This document shows, piece after piece, positions 1-9,207 of a stretch of 47,689 bases of DNA (within the stretch, counting starts at the first letter, position 1; the number at the start of each line of letters is the position of its first letter). The DNA lies in the NCBI GenBank assembly GCA_003280185.1, contig QCFP01000003.1:1-47689 (forward strand), read 5' to 3'. The notes below the pieces were generated by a model. That model saw nothing but the letters and a program-made list of their open reading frames with translations. It ran no database searches and was not told the DNA's origin. This DNA is from Prochlorococcus sp. AG-363-L02. Lineage in GTDB: Bacteria > Cyanobacteriota > Cyanobacteriia > PCC-6307 > Cyanobiaceae. The position numbers and the translations under genes were made by a program.

Positions 1-4
1 ACTA

Positions 5-1075
5 ATGCTTCCATACTTCTTGGTATGGGCTTACTTAGGGGCCCAAGCTGTTACTGAAAAAGGACGTTGGTCTCAAAAAACCATATTATGTTTGATCATA
101 TTTTTTACAATTTTAATAGGTTTTCGTTACGAAGTAGGAGGGGATTGGTTCAACTACGTGCGCGAATTAGGGTATTTAAAGCGAGAAGATTTTCCTACAT
201 TTATTGAATTCATAAAATTACCCGAACAAGGATTTTACCTTCTCTCATGGATAGGTGCAAATTGGTTCGGTGAAATTTACTTGGTAAATTTAATCAGTGC
301 TTTTGTCTTCTCGTTAGGTCTTATTCTCTTCTGTAATGATCAACCAAAGCCATGGTTAGCACTTCTCACTGCATTCCCCTACCTAGTTATAGTTGTAGCA
401 ATGGGCTATACCCGTCAAGGTTTAGCGGTTGGCGTGGAAATGCTTGCACTATTAGCCCTACAGAAAGAAAAGTTATTAACATTTCTTGGGTGGATTTCAT
501 TTGGCTCTATTTTTCACAGAACAATTCTAGTTATCCTTCTCCTGCCAGCAGTCACTATTAGTCCTTCTCTAAAGTTTTCCAAGCTAGTTCGCACAGCTTT
601 TCTTGTTCTTGCGTCTTACGGACTTTATGACAAGGTATTCGAGCCAATATTCCATAAGTGGCTATTTTATTACGCAACAATGGAGTCTCAAGGTGCATAT
701 CTTCGAGTTGGGATTTGTTTATTCTATGCACTTATATTTCTACTTACTCAAAACAGATATCAACTATCGAATTTATCTCTTCGCATTTGGAGAATACTTG
801 CACTTGGAGCCGTAGCTGCTGCAATAGGGCTTCTAGTTGGTCTACCTACCACAATGGTTGATCGTATGGCTCTTTATCTCATCCCATTGCAAATGGTGGT
901 AGCTAGCCACCTTCCTTTTCAAGGCACTTTTAGGTTCTCACAAGCTCTATGGACAAAAATACTTGCTCTTATTTCGCTATTAATCCTTACCGTGTGGATT
1001 TCTCTAGGCACTTACTCTGTTTATTGGATCCCATACAAAAACTTTCTACTCCCTTTATACCTTCTCACTAAATAG
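5..1075 (+). CDS. EpsG-like polysaccharide polymerase (membrane)
   Basis: A 356-residue, strongly hydrophobic protein with about ten predicted membrane segments along its whole length. The N-terminal part carries the EpsG-type pattern in which a first membrane helix is followed by an FRYEVGGDWFNY-like loop (near residues 41-52). In the family this loop belongs to proteins that polymerise or export oligosaccharide repeats of O-antigen or exopolysaccharide. It lies 7 bp upstream of an asparagine-synthase-like gene and a glycosyltransferase, which supports a surface-polysaccharide role in the inner membrane. The ATG is 4 bases from the window edge, so an upstream start cannot be excluded and no ribosome site is visible. 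The exact sugar substrate cannot be told. Confidence 0.72.
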   Translation: MLPYFLVWAYLGAQAVTEKGRWSQKTILCLIIFFTILIGFRYEVGGDWFNYVRELGYLKREDFPTFIEFIKLPEQGFYLLSWIGANWFGEIYLVNLISAFVFSLGLILFCNDQPKPWLALLTAFPYLVIVVAMGYTRQGLAVGVEMLALLALQKEKLLTFLGWISFGSIFHRTILVILLLPAVTISPSLKFSKLVRTAFLVLASYGLYDKVFEPIFHKWLFYYATMESQGAYLRVGICLFYALIFLLTQNRYQLSNLSLRIWRILALGAVAAAIGLLVGLPTTMVDRMALYLIPLQMVVASHLPFQGTFRFSQALWTKILALISLLILTVWISLGTYSVYWIPYKNFLLPLYLLTK

Positions 1076-1082
1076 TTTTTCA

Positions 1083-3026
1083 ATGTGTGGCATTACTGGC
1101 CTTTGGCTTTTTAATCAAAATCAAGGCACTGACCTAAAAGAAATGGTCAGGAAGATGACAGAGGCTCTATCCCATCGAGGCCCAGATGACTCAGGTGTTT
1201 GGGTAGATGAATCATTAGGGATTGGATTAGGCCATAGACGCCTATCAATTATGGACCTTTCTCATGCTGGGCATCAACCGATGGTAAGTCAAAGCCGTCG
1301 TTTCATAATCGTTTTCAATGGAGAGATCTACAACCACGTTGAGTTACGTTCTCAAATTGAAGTCAAATTAGAAGGGAAAAAACAATGGGTAGGGAATTCG
1401 GATACTGAAACCTTGCTAGCAAGCATAGAAGTATTTGGTCTCAAAGAAGCATTGAAGTTAAGCAAAGGGATGTTTGCCTTTGCCTTATGGGACAGAGAAA
1501 ATAAAAACCTTTCACTAGCTAGAGATAGGTTTGGGGAAAAACCCATCTATTGGGGTTTTCTTAATGATCTTGGCATTGCGTTCTCATCAGAAATCTCGGC
1601 ACTTCGTAGAGTTAATTCTTTTTCAAACCCATTAGATGAAGATGCAATTAAGAGCTATATGCATCTTGGTTATATACCAGCACCTCAATGTATTTACAAG
1701 GGCCTAAAGCAACTTCCTCCCGGTCATACTGTAGAGATCAAGGCTAACTCTAATAATAATGCTCCTGAAAATTTACCAAAAACTATTGCATGGTGGGAAA
1801 CAAGTATAGAAGCTTTTAATCAACAAATATATTTAAAAAAAAACAAGGATTCTGTTCCTTTGGAACAGAAAATTAAATCTCTAAAAGAAGCATTAAAGGA
1901 AGCAGTTCGACTACAATCAATATCAGATGTACCTATTGGCTGTTTCTTGTCTGGTGGAATTGATTCTTCTTTAATCACAGCTCTACTGCAAGAAAGTAAT
2001 TCTAGTAAGGTTCGCAGTTTAACTATTTCTTTTCCTGATGAGCCTAAATTTAATGAAGCTTCTTATGCAAACTCTATTGCCAACTATCTGGGAACAAATC
2101 ATACCGAAATACCTTTAACTTCTAAAGATGCACAAGCATTAATTCCTTCACTCCCTAACATATATTCAGAACCATTCGCAGATTCCTCGCAGGTGCCTAC
2201 ACACCTCTTATGCCGTGAAGCTAGACAATCAGGGTTAACGGTTGCTTTAACTGGTGATGGTGCTGATGAATTATTTGGAGGGTACAACCGACATCGCCTG
2301 GCTCCATTAATTCATCGTAGAATTGGGTTTCTCGCTCCCCCGTTTCGAAGAGTTTTACAGACTGCGATCGAACATGCCCCTTTTAAACTACTTGGAATAT
2401 CTTCAGATGGGCTAGCTCAACAAAAGCGCCAGAAACTATCAGCAGCTATTGGTGCAGCAAATTCTTTAGAAGGATTGCATACCGTTTTACTAGACTCCAT
2501 GCCAAGTGAAAAAAGTAGCAAGGGAACCATGTCTCATCTCCCGAATGCTGGCAGCCCTGAAGAACAAATAATGCTTGCCGACCTTATCAATTACCTACCC
2601 TTCGACATCCTAGTAAAAGTAGACAGAGCCTCGATGGCAGTAGGCCTTGAAACAAGAGCACCCTTTTTAGACCCTATGGTTGCAAAAGCTGCCTGGGGAC
2701 TACCGTTGGCATGCAAAATCTACAAAAAGAATGGAAAGTCGATAGGTAAGTGGGCTTTAAAAGAACTTCTCAAAGACTATCTACCAAAGGAGCTTTTTGA
2801 AAGACCAAAAGCTGGGTTTGCGATGCCTATTGGCAGCTGGCTTCGAGGACCTTTAAAAGATTGGGCAAATGATCTTCTAAACCCAACAATTGTCAAAAGA
2901 AACGGTTGGTTTGATCCCTCTGAAATAAATCTCCTTTGGGAACAACATCTTTCTGAAAACTATGATCATATAAACCGCCTATGGCCTGTATTAATGGCGC
3001 ATGCTTGGTTAGAAAGATGGGAATGA
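1083..3026 (+). CDS. asnB: Asparagine synthase (glutamine-hydrolysing), AsnB type
   Basis: The 647-residue protein begins MCGITGL, so after removal of Met the catalytic Cys of the class II glutamine amidotransferase domain is N-terminal. The amidotransferase domain spans roughly residues 2-210, with the HRRLSI and FNGEIYNH motifs. It is followed by an ATP-pyrophosphatase synthetase domain with SGGIDSS at 290-296 and a later TGDGADELFGGY motif. The family makes asparagine from aspartate, glutamine and ATP. Paralogues inside sugar clusters often amidate carboxylates of polysaccharide precursors. Since it sits between an EpsG-like gene and a glycosyltransferase, a surface-glycan role is plausible but inferred. 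The length is typical. The stop overlaps a small ORF in an ATGA junction. Confidence 0.9.
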   Translation: MCGITGLWLFNQNQGTDLKEMVRKMTEALSHRGPDDSGVWVDESLGIGLGHRRLSIMDLSHAGHQPMVSQSRRFIIVFNGEIYNHVELRSQIEVKLEGKKQWVGNSDTETLLASIEVFGLKEALKLSKGMFAFALWDRENKNLSLARDRFGEKPIYWGFLNDLGIAFSSEISALRRVNSFSNPLDEDAIKSYMHLGYIPAPQCIYKGLKQLPPGHTVEIKANSNNNAPENLPKTIAWWETSIEAFNQQIYLKKNKDSVPLEQKIKSLKEALKEAVRLQSISDVPIGCFLSGGIDSSLITALLQESNSSKVRSLTISFPDEPKFNEASYANSIANYLGTNHTEIPLTSKDAQALIPSLPNIYSEPFADSSQVPTHLLCREARQSGLTVALTGDGADELFGGYNRHRLAPLIHRRIGFLAPPFRRVLQTAIEHAPFKLLGISSDGLAQQKRQKLSAAIGAANSLEGLHTVLLDSMPSEKSSKGTMSHLPNAGSPEEQIMLADLINYLPFDILVKVDRASMAVGLETRAPFLDPMVAKAAWGLPLACKIYKKNGKSIGKWALKELLKDYLPKELFERPKAGFAMPIGSWLRGPLKDWANDLLNPTIVKRNGWFDPSEINLLWEQHLSENYDHINRLWPVLMAHAWLERWE

Positions 3027-3130
3027 AACTAATAAAGGCAAAAAAATTCATTCTTTTCTCAGGACCGCATCCCTTCCAGGAGAATTCAAAAGCCATCTCT
3101 TCAACTTTTTTAAAAGAGATTTTTGATTGA
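3023..3130 (+). CDS. Candidate 35-residue small ORF between asnB and glycosyltransferase
   Basis: An ATG at 3023 overlaps the asnB stop as ATGA, and the reading frame ends in TGA at 3128-3130, one base before the ATG (3132) of the next gene. It therefore fills the whole junction between two co-directional genes. The peptide starts MKLIKAKKFILFSGPHPF and is basic at its N-terminus. I recognise no family. It may be a short coupled peptide, or the eroded N-terminal remnant of another glycosyltransferase-like gene, a common pattern in polysaccharide clusters. Only the perfect fit to both neighbours supports it; there is no homology evidence. Confidence 0.35.
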   Translation: MKLIKAKKFILFSGPHPFQENSKAISSTFLKEIFD

Positions 3131-3131
3131 C

Positions 3132-4313
3132 ATGCCAAGAGTACTACTTGTAGCAAATACCAGTTGGTATATATACAACTTCAGATTTCCCTTGTTACTG
3201 GATCTCCGCAAAAAAGGGTACAATGTTTCAGTTGTTGCACCTCATGATAAATATACAAAGGCAATTGAAAAAGAAGGCTTCAAAGTTATCAATTGGGAAG
3301 TTTCTCGCAGCTCAGTGAACCCACTTATCGAAGCAAAAGCACTCTTAAATCTCATAAAAATATATCGGCGTAATAAACCAGACTTAGTTCATCACTTTAC
3401 TATTAAAGCTTGTCTATATGGAACCATATCTGCGAAGTTATCAAGAATATATCGAGTTATAAATGCTGTAACCGGCCTTGGGCATATTTTCCTAGGTAAA
3501 CGCAAACGTCATCAAATCCTTCGGCGAAGCTTAGAGCCTATTTACAGAGGCGTTTTCAAAGCCAGAAGATCAACTGTAGTCTTCCAAAATGCAGATGACC
3601 AAGAAAAACTAATTCAACTAGGAATTACAAATACTGAAAATTCAAGACTAATCCATGGATCAGGAGTTGATATTGAAAAATTTAAGCCGCTAAAAGATTC
3701 AGCAGGACTTTTTCAAGACCCTATACAAATACTATTTCCTTCAAGACTAATAAAACAAAAAGGGCTTCTAGAAGTCCTTGAAGCATGCAAAACTTTATGG
3801 TCTGAAAATTGCAACTTTGAATTACTCCTTGCGGGTGATCTAGATAAAAGTAATCACAGCTCACTATCTAGAAAAGAAATTGCCGTTTTACAAACACAAT
3901 CCAAAATCCGTTGTCTTGGTCATGTTCGCGACATGCGAACACTTTATGCATCATCTGATCTGGTAGTTCTTCCTTCTTGGAGGGAAGGCTTATCCAGGTC
4001 TCTTATCGAGGCAGCTTCAATGGAACGACCAATTATCACTACTGATACTCCTGGATGTAGAGATGTTGTAGACCATGGACGCTCAGGATTAATAGTGCCC
4101 CTTAGAGATGCACCTGCACTAACCCTAGCCATTCGTCTCCTTATAGAGAATCCTGATCTTGCACGTAAATTTGGAAAAGCAGCACGACAAAAAGTTATGG
4201 CTGAATTTCAAGTTTCAATTATAAATAAAAGAACTCTCGAACAATATGAATACCTACTTAATAAGCCTATTAAGAGAAAAAATAGTGAATGGTTTTTACC
4301 TTCGCCAAGATAA
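3132..4313 (+). CDS. Glycosyltransferase family 4 (GT-B fold)
   Basis: The protein is 393 residues from the ATG at 3132. An in-frame TTG at 3123 would add three residues, but MPRVLLVANTSWYIYNFR is a normal start for this family. The N-terminal domain has the RVLLVANTSWYIYNFRFPLL strand and helix. The C-terminal GT1 domain has LLAGDLD, the LPSWREGLSRSLIEAASMERPII segment with the conserved acidic residues, and TDTPGCRDVV. It resembles PglA/WbpX-type transferases that add a sugar to undecaprenyl-linked glycans at the cytoplasmic membrane face. The donor and acceptor are not readable. It sits immediately after the asparagine-synthase gene and 9 bp before the YdcF-like gene, so one transcript is likely. 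Confidence 0.85.
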   Translation: MPRVLLVANTSWYIYNFRFPLLLDLRKKGYNVSVVAPHDKYTKAIEKEGFKVINWEVSRSSVNPLIEAKALLNLIKIYRRNKPDLVHHFTIKACLYGTISAKLSRIYRVINAVTGLGHIFLGKRKRHQILRRSLEPIYRGVFKARRSTVVFQNADDQEKLIQLGITNTENSRLIHGSGVDIEKFKPLKDSAGLFQDPIQILFPSRLIKQKGLLEVLEACKTLWSENCNFELLLAGDLDKSNHSSLSRKEIAVLQTQSKIRCLGHVRDMRTLYASSDLVVLPSWREGLSRSLIEAASMERPIITTDTPGCRDVVDHGRSGLIVPLRDAPALTLAIRLLIENPDLARKFGKAARQKVMAEFQVSIINKRTLEQYEYLLNKPIKRKNSEWFLPSPR

Positions 4314-4322
4314 TCAGACTCT

Positions 4323-5087
4323 ATGGCCTATATCCTCAGCAAAATTCTCCCATTGTTAATAATGCCACTTGGCTTAAGCTTGATACTCTTATTTGTTGCA
4401 GTTTTCTCTAGAAAAAGAAGGCTAATAATCTCATCTTTGCTAATTCTTTGGAGCTTCTCAACAGGAATAATTAGCTCAGCTATATTTCAATTTATCGAAT
4501 CTCCTTGGAAAAGAAGAAGCATAAACAATGCACCTTTTGCAGATGCAATTGTTGTTTTAAGTGGATCACTTCATCCGGCTCCAGGGGCTGATCAAATCGT
4601 CGAATGGAGTGACCCTGATCGTTTCACCGCTGGGGTACAACTTTATAAAGCTGCTAAAGCTCCAAGAATTTTATTTACTGGAGGAGTTAATCCCTTTTAC
4701 CCAGCTTTATCACCCGAAGGCCAAATTTATATACAAGAAGCTCGACTAATTGGAATACCTGCGAGGGCATTGCAAACCACTCCACCTGTAAGAAATACCG
4801 CTGAAGAAGCTTCGGCTATTAAAGAACTAATAAAAGATTCAGACTATCCTTTAAGCACAAGGGTTCTACTTGTAACAAGCGCCTTCCATATGCAACGAGC
4901 CAAAAGACTATTTGAACAGCAGGGCTTAGTCGTTCTTCCATTCCCAGTGGACTTCAAAACAAAAGGGAAATGGGCGGGGAGCCGATGGGAAGACCCACTT
5001 CAATGGATTCCTAATGCAAGTTCTCTAAATTTGAGCACAATTGCTCTACGCGAAATGATTGGGCGTATTGTTTACAGAGCTTGGTGA
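4323..5087 (+). CDS. YdcF/ElyC/SanA-like DUF218 protein
   Basis: A 254-residue protein with two N-terminal membrane helices (about residues 5-28 and 32-55) followed by a DUF218 Rossmann-like domain. ADAIVVLSGS, RILFTGG, TAEEA and LLVTSAFHMQRA are the characteristic motifs. Members such as ElyC and SanA affect envelope integrity and undecaprenyl-carrier or peptidoglycan metabolism; biochemical activity is largely unknown. Because it ends the run of sugar genes, a role in lipid-carrier-linked glycan assembly is a fair inference. The ATG is nine bases after the glycosyltransferase stop, consistent with one operon. Confidence 0.8.
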   Translation: MAYILSKILPLLIMPLGLSLILLFVAVFSRKRRLIISSLLILWSFSTGIISSAIFQFIESPWKRRSINNAPFADAIVVLSGSLHPAPGADQIVEWSDPDRFTAGVQLYKAAKAPRILFTGGVNPFYPALSPEGQIYIQEARLIGIPARALQTTPPVRNTAEEASAIKELIKDSDYPLSTRVLLVTSAFHMQRAKRLFEQQGLVVLPFPVDFKTKGKWAGSRWEDPLQWIPNASSLNLSTIALREMIGRIVYRAW

Positions 5088-5142
5088 TCTCTTCTGAATT
5101 AATGAACTTTTCTAAGGCACTTTTTACAACCGCAGGAGAAAT

Positions 5143-6480
5143 GTGAGCCAGCTAAGAAAACTCAGAGGGATGGTTGATCTGTTACCTAAACAGACTTCAA
5201 TCTGGCAACAAGTAGAAGCCATAGCGCGGGCACACTTCATTCGCGCAGGTATCAAAGAAATTAGAACTCCTTTACTTGAATCAACCGAATTGTTTTCTCG
5301 TGGGATTGGAGAAGAAACAGACGTTGTAGGGAAAGAGATGTATTCATTCTCAGATAGAGGAGATAGATCTTGTACTCTCCGTCCTGAAGGGACAGCATCC
5401 GTAGTAAGGGCTGTTTTGGAGAACGGACTACTTAGTCAAGGCATTCAACGCCTCTGGTATGGAGGCCCGATGTTTAGATATGAACGTCCACAAGCAGGAA
5501 GGCAGCGACAATTCCATCAGATAGGAGTCGAATACATTGGCCTCAACCAAGCTAGAAGCGATGCTGAGGTTATTGCTATTGCATGGAATCTTCTAAAAGA
5601 TCTTGGCCTCAGTGATTTAACACTGGAAATGAATAGTCTTGGCAACACAGAAGATCGCAGAAACTTTCGTGATCAACTTGTTGAATGGCTGCACTTACGG
5701 CAATCGCAATTAGATCCTGACTCCCAAAAAAGATTATTTAAAAACCCTTTGAGAATTCTGGATAGCAAAAACGCTCAAACTCAATCATTACTAAAAAATG
5801 CGCCCAAGCTGAAAGACTCCCTTTCAGAAGAAAGTCAGATTCGTTTTAAGAGCGTTCAAGAACATCTTCAAGAATTGGGAATCCCCTTCAAACTGAATGA
5901 GCGCCTAGTAAGAGGGCTCGATTACTACGACCACACAGCTTTTGAAGTCACTAGTGATCAACTAGGGGCGCAGGCCACTGTATGTGGTGGAGGTAGATAC
6001 AACAGATTAGTCGAACAACTTGGTGGCCCACCCACTGCAGCTATTGGATGGGCTATTGGAATTGAAAGGCTAATTCTTTTAATTGAAGAATCTTCGCGAG
6101 AAAATCCATCAAGCAAAGCGAACTTACTCACAAAAGAACTCCCTCCTGATATCTTTGTGGTGAACAAAGGTAAGGATGCTGAAAAAAAAGCTTTAGTGAT
6201 CTCGCAAAAATTAAGAGAAAAAGGATTTAAAGTTGAATTGGACTGCTCTAGTGCAGCATTTGGCAAGCAATTTAAAAGGGCGAACCGTAGTGGGGCAAAA
6301 TGGGCGTTAGTGATAGGAGATGATGAGGTGAAAGCTGGTAAAGCTCCTCTAAAGCTTCTTCAAAATTCATCAGAAAAAGAAGAGCTTTTAAAAAATGGAC
6401 AATTACACCCTTTGGATGATCTGGAAAGCATCATGAACACCTTGCTTGCAAATGAATTACAAAACAACAAAACTACTTAG
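5143..6480 (+). CDS. hisS: Histidine--tRNA ligase
   Basis: 445 residues, normal for bacterial HisRS, a class II synthetase that charges tRNA-His in the cytoplasm. Motif 1 lies in the first 60 residues ([21 protein letters not shown]), motif 2 has the TLRPEGTAS and [17 protein letters not shown] segments, and the histidine-specific [15 protein letters not shown] follows. The end is an anticodon-binding domain (about residues 330-425). The GTG at 5143 is chosen because GCAGGAGAA lies at 5132-5140. An ATG at 5141 overlaps it out of frame and is followed at once by TGA, so it makes no protein. The next gene starts directly after the stop. Confidence 0.95.
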   Translation: MSQLRKLRGMVDLLPKQTSIWQQVEAIARAHFIRAGIKEIRTPLLESTELFSRGIGEETDVVGKEMYSFSDRGDRSCTLRPEGTASVVRAVLENGLLSQGIQRLWYGGPMFRYERPQAGRQRQFHQIGVEYIGLNQARSDAEVIAIAWNLLKDLGLSDLTLEMNSLGNTEDRRNFRDQLVEWLHLRQSQLDPDSQKRLFKNPLRILDSKNAQTQSLLKNAPKLKDSLSEESQIRFKSVQEHLQELGIPFKLNERLVRGLDYYDHTAFEVTSDQLGAQATVCGGGRYNRLVEQLGGPPTAAIGWAIGIERLILLIEESSRENPSSKANLLTKELPPDIFVVNKGKDAEKKALVISQKLREKGFKVELDCSSAAFGKQFKRANRSGAKWALVIGDDEVKAGKAPLKLLQNSSEKEELLKNGQLHPLDDLESIMNTLLANELQNNKTT

Positions 6481-7929
6481 ATGATTAGTACTGACATTAA
6501 AAACATTTGCTGCATAGGGGCAGGCTATGTAGGAGGGCCAACCATGGCCGTCATTGCAGATAGATGTCCCAGTATTCAAGTCAATGTAGTCGACCTCAAT
6601 GAAAACCGTATAAAGGATTGGAACGATTCTGATTTAAGTAAATTACCTGTATACGAGCCGGGCTTGGATGATGTAGTAGCAAGAGCGAGAGGCCGAAATC
6701 TTCATTTCACAACAAATATTGAAAAGTCCATAGCCAATGCCGATATGGTCTTTATCTCAGTTAATACACCAACAAAAATTAAAGGTGTTGGGGCTGGACA
6801 AGCCAGTGATCTCAGATGGGTAGAAGCTTGCGCAAGGCAAGTAGCACAATGCTCAAGAGGGAATACCATAGTTGTAGAGAAAAGTACACTCCCCGTTCGC
6901 ACAGCCGAAGTAATCAAATCGATCCTTAGTTCTCCTCAAAGACATAACAGAAATTCTGGCGAACTTAAAACCTTCGAGGTTTTATCTAACCCAGAATTCC
7001 TAGCAGAAGGGACTGCAATAGTTGACTTAGAAAACCCGGACAGGATATTAATTGGTGGGGAAAGTGAAAGTGCAGTTGAAGCATTGGCAAATATTTACCT
7101 TCAATGGGTGCCTAATGAAAAGATATTGCGAACTAGCCTATGGAGCAGTGAACTTGCAAAACTGACTGCAAATGCTTTTTTAGCACAAAGAATTAGCTCA
7201 ATAAATTCTGTTTCAGCTTTATGTGAAGCAACGGGAGCTGATGTCAGAGAGGTCGCAAATGCGATCGGCACAGATAGCCGCATAGGTTCTAAGTTTCTCG
7301 ATTCAGGGCCTGGCTTTGGAGGGAGTTGCTTCAAGAAAGATATCCTAAATCTTGCTTACTTATGTCGATATTTTGGGTTACCAGAAGTTGCAGAGTACTG
7401 GGAAAATGTGGTGAAATTAAACAACTGGCAACAAGCAAGAATTGCGCAACTAGTAGTGCAAAAACTCTTCGGCACTGTTGCTGCAAAGAAGATAGCCATA
7501 CTAGGATTTGCATTTAAAGCTGATACAAACGACACACGTGAATCTCCTGCAATAATGATAGCCAAAGATCTTTTAGAAGAAGGAGCTGAAATAGCGATCT
7601 ATGATCCAAAAGTAAATAATGAACAAATCAGAAAATGTCTTGCTTTAGCAGAAAAAAAAGAAGATTTAAGTCAAGCTTATAAAACACAAGATGCCATTAA
7701 TTCCGAAGGGAAATGGAGTTACAAGAATGACGTAGTTTCTGCAATTTCTGGGGCAGATGCAATTATAATCCTAACTGAGTGGAATGAATTTAAGTCTCTA
7801 AATTGGGAAAGTCTTGCTCCGCTAATGAGACATCCAGCATGGGTATTCGATGCAAGAGCAGTTGCTGATAAAACTGCAATAAGATGTGCAGGCTTAAATA
7901 TCTGGCGAGTTGGAGACGGGTCAAAATAA
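6481..7929 (+). CDS. ugd: UDP-glucose 6-dehydrogenase, eukaryote-like type
   Basis: 482 residues. It oxidises UDP-glucose to UDP-glucuronate with two NAD+, supplying acidic sugars for surface glycans. The NAD-binding GAGYVGGPT motif is at about residue 14, the VFISVNTPTK and SNPEFLAEGTA motifs follow, and the catalytic Cys is C283 in GFGGSCFKKD. The long matches to the form I recall from animals and plants (CCIGAGYVGGPT, NAFLAQRISSINS, KIAILGFAFK) stand out from the shorter usual bacterial Ugd. The ATG directly abuts the hisS stop with zero spacing, so translational coupling is likely. Its product would suit the polysaccharide cluster upstream. Confidence 0.93.
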   Translation: MISTDIKNICCIGAGYVGGPTMAVIADRCPSIQVNVVDLNENRIKDWNDSDLSKLPVYEPGLDDVVARARGRNLHFTTNIEKSIANADMVFISVNTPTKIKGVGAGQASDLRWVEACARQVAQCSRGNTIVVEKSTLPVRTAEVIKSILSSPQRHNRNSGELKTFEVLSNPEFLAEGTAIVDLENPDRILIGGESESAVEALANIYLQWVPNEKILRTSLWSSELAKLTANAFLAQRISSINSVSALCEATGADVREVANAIGTDSRIGSKFLDSGPGFGGSCFKKDILNLAYLCRYFGLPEVAEYWENVVKLNNWQQARIAQLVVQKLFGTVAAKKIAILGFAFKADTNDTRESPAIMIAKDLLEEGAEIAIYDPKVNNEQIRKCLALAEKKEDLSQAYKTQDAINSEGKWSYKNDVVSAISGADAIIILTEWNEFKSLNWESLAPLMRHPAWVFDARAVADKTAIRCAGLNIWRVGDGSK

Positions 7930-8074
7930 CTATTCCTTTAGGATGCAAGAAAAATACAAATTAATATTTTAAGGGCAGGAAAGAAGACACCATCGATAAG
8001 TTTTCAATTCAATGAAATCTCTGATTAAGACTATTCTCAAATAGCTATTATTACAAGGAGCTGTAATTACTTAT

Positions 8075-8974
8075 TTGACCTTCTCATCTATTCCAGATCT
8101 AAGCCAAGCTCGTTTAGGAGTTCTTGGAGGCAGTGGCCTCTACAACATGGAAGGATTAGAAAATGTAAAGGAGCTAAAAATAAAAACCCCCTTTGGAGAA
8201 CCCTCTGATCTTATTAGATTAGGCAACCTAGGGGGGATAGAAGTCGTTTTCCTTGCCCGGCATGGGAGAAATCACAGTTTCACACCAACAGAAGTGCCAT
8301 ATCAGGCAAACATATGGGCAATGAAATCCTTGAACGTCAGGTGGATAATTTCCCCCTCAGCAGTTGGATCCCTTCAAGAACAAGTAAGGCCACTAGATAT
8401 AGTTATCCCAGACCAATTTATAGATAGAACTCATCAAAGGCCACTAACTTTCTTTGGGGGAGGGGCAGTGGCGCATGTATCCATGGCAGATCCATTTTGC
8501 AATACCCTCTCAAGACTTGTTGCCGAAGCAGGTGAATCATTGATGCCAGAAGGACGACAATTGCATAGAGGTGGAACTTATTTAGCAATGGAAGGCCCTG
8601 CATTCTCAACAAGAGCAGAATCAAACCTTTATCGCAGTTGGGGATGCACGGTAATTGGCATGACTAATCACACTGAAGCCCGTCTCGCAAGAGAAGCTGA
8701 AATCGCTTACTCATCTCTCGCAATGTCAACAGATTATGACTGCTGGAATTCAGAACAAGCCAATGTCACTGTAGAACAAGTCATAGAAAACCTAAAAGCT
8801 AATGCAAAAGTTGCTACTGCAATCGTTCAGGCCAGCGCGCAGAAAGTAGGTGAACTAAGGCCAAAAAGTGCTGCACATAATGCTTTAAAAGATGGCCTAA
8901 TGACAAACAAGGGAAAAATCCCAGAAACAACTAAGGAAAAGCTTTATTTATTAACGAAGCCTTATTGGGGGTAA
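8075..8974 (+). CDS. mtnP: S-methyl-5'-thioadenosine phosphorylase
   Basis: 299 residues. It splits methylthioadenosine with phosphate into adenine and methylthioribose-1-phosphate in polyamine and methionine salvage. The phosphate-binding GVLGGSGLYNM, the RHGRNHSFTPTEVPY segment, and TNHTEARLAREAEIAY followed by STDYDCW are visible. The two Asp residues in TDYD mark adenosine rather than guanosine preference. There is no ATG near the N-terminus. The TTG at 8075 gives MTFSSIPDL, but AAGGAG at 8055-8060 is 14 bases away. An in-frame ATT at 8066 would be better spaced, so the true start is uncertain by three codons. Confidence 0.92.
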   Translation: MTFSSIPDLSQARLGVLGGSGLYNMEGLENVKELKIKTPFGEPSDLIRLGNLGGIEVVFLARHGRNHSFTPTEVPYQANIWAMKSLNVRWIISPSAVGSLQEQVRPLDIVIPDQFIDRTHQRPLTFFGGGAVAHVSMADPFCNTLSRLVAEAGESLMPEGRQLHRGGTYLAMEGPAFSTRAESNLYRSWGCTVIGMTNHTEARLAREAEIAYSSLAMSTDYDCWNSEQANVTVEQVIENLKANAKVATAIVQASAQKVGELRPKSAAHNALKDGLMTNKGKIPETTKEKLYLLTKPYWG

Positions 8975-9133
8975 GATTAAACCCTAACTAAAAGCGGGAA
9001 AACATTTAACTTTTTAAAGGCGTAGGTTAAAAAAACACCAAGAGGATATATCAAATACCCAACTTGGCGGATTTTTATGCTTTTAGGACTATGTATTGAA
9101 ATAGGCAAAACATCAATAAGGTTATTGAATGAT

Positions 9134-9170
9134 ATTTAAAGAGAATTTTCTATAAGAAAATACTTTAAAT
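9134..9170. terminator. AT-only hairpin between convergent mtnP and psbJ
   Basis: ATTTAAAG (9134-9141) pairs with CTTTAAAT (9163-9170), and ATTTTCT (9145-9151) pairs with AGAAAAT (9155-9161) around a 3-base loop, with a small internal loop. It lies 37 bases beyond the psbJ stop on the minus strand and 160 bases beyond mtnP, so it could end transcripts from both sides. The stem has few GC pairs and the call rests only on structure and position. The rest of the 233-bp spacer shows nothing I can name. Confidence 0.45.
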
Positions 9171-9207
9171 CCTTTGCAATTTCGAGCCTTGGTAAAACAA
9201 TTAGAGC

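Noticed and set aside
9077..9139. Twenty-codon plus-strand frame in the mtnP-psbJ spacer
   Set aside because: Too short, no ribosome site, and it runs into the likely terminator hairpin.
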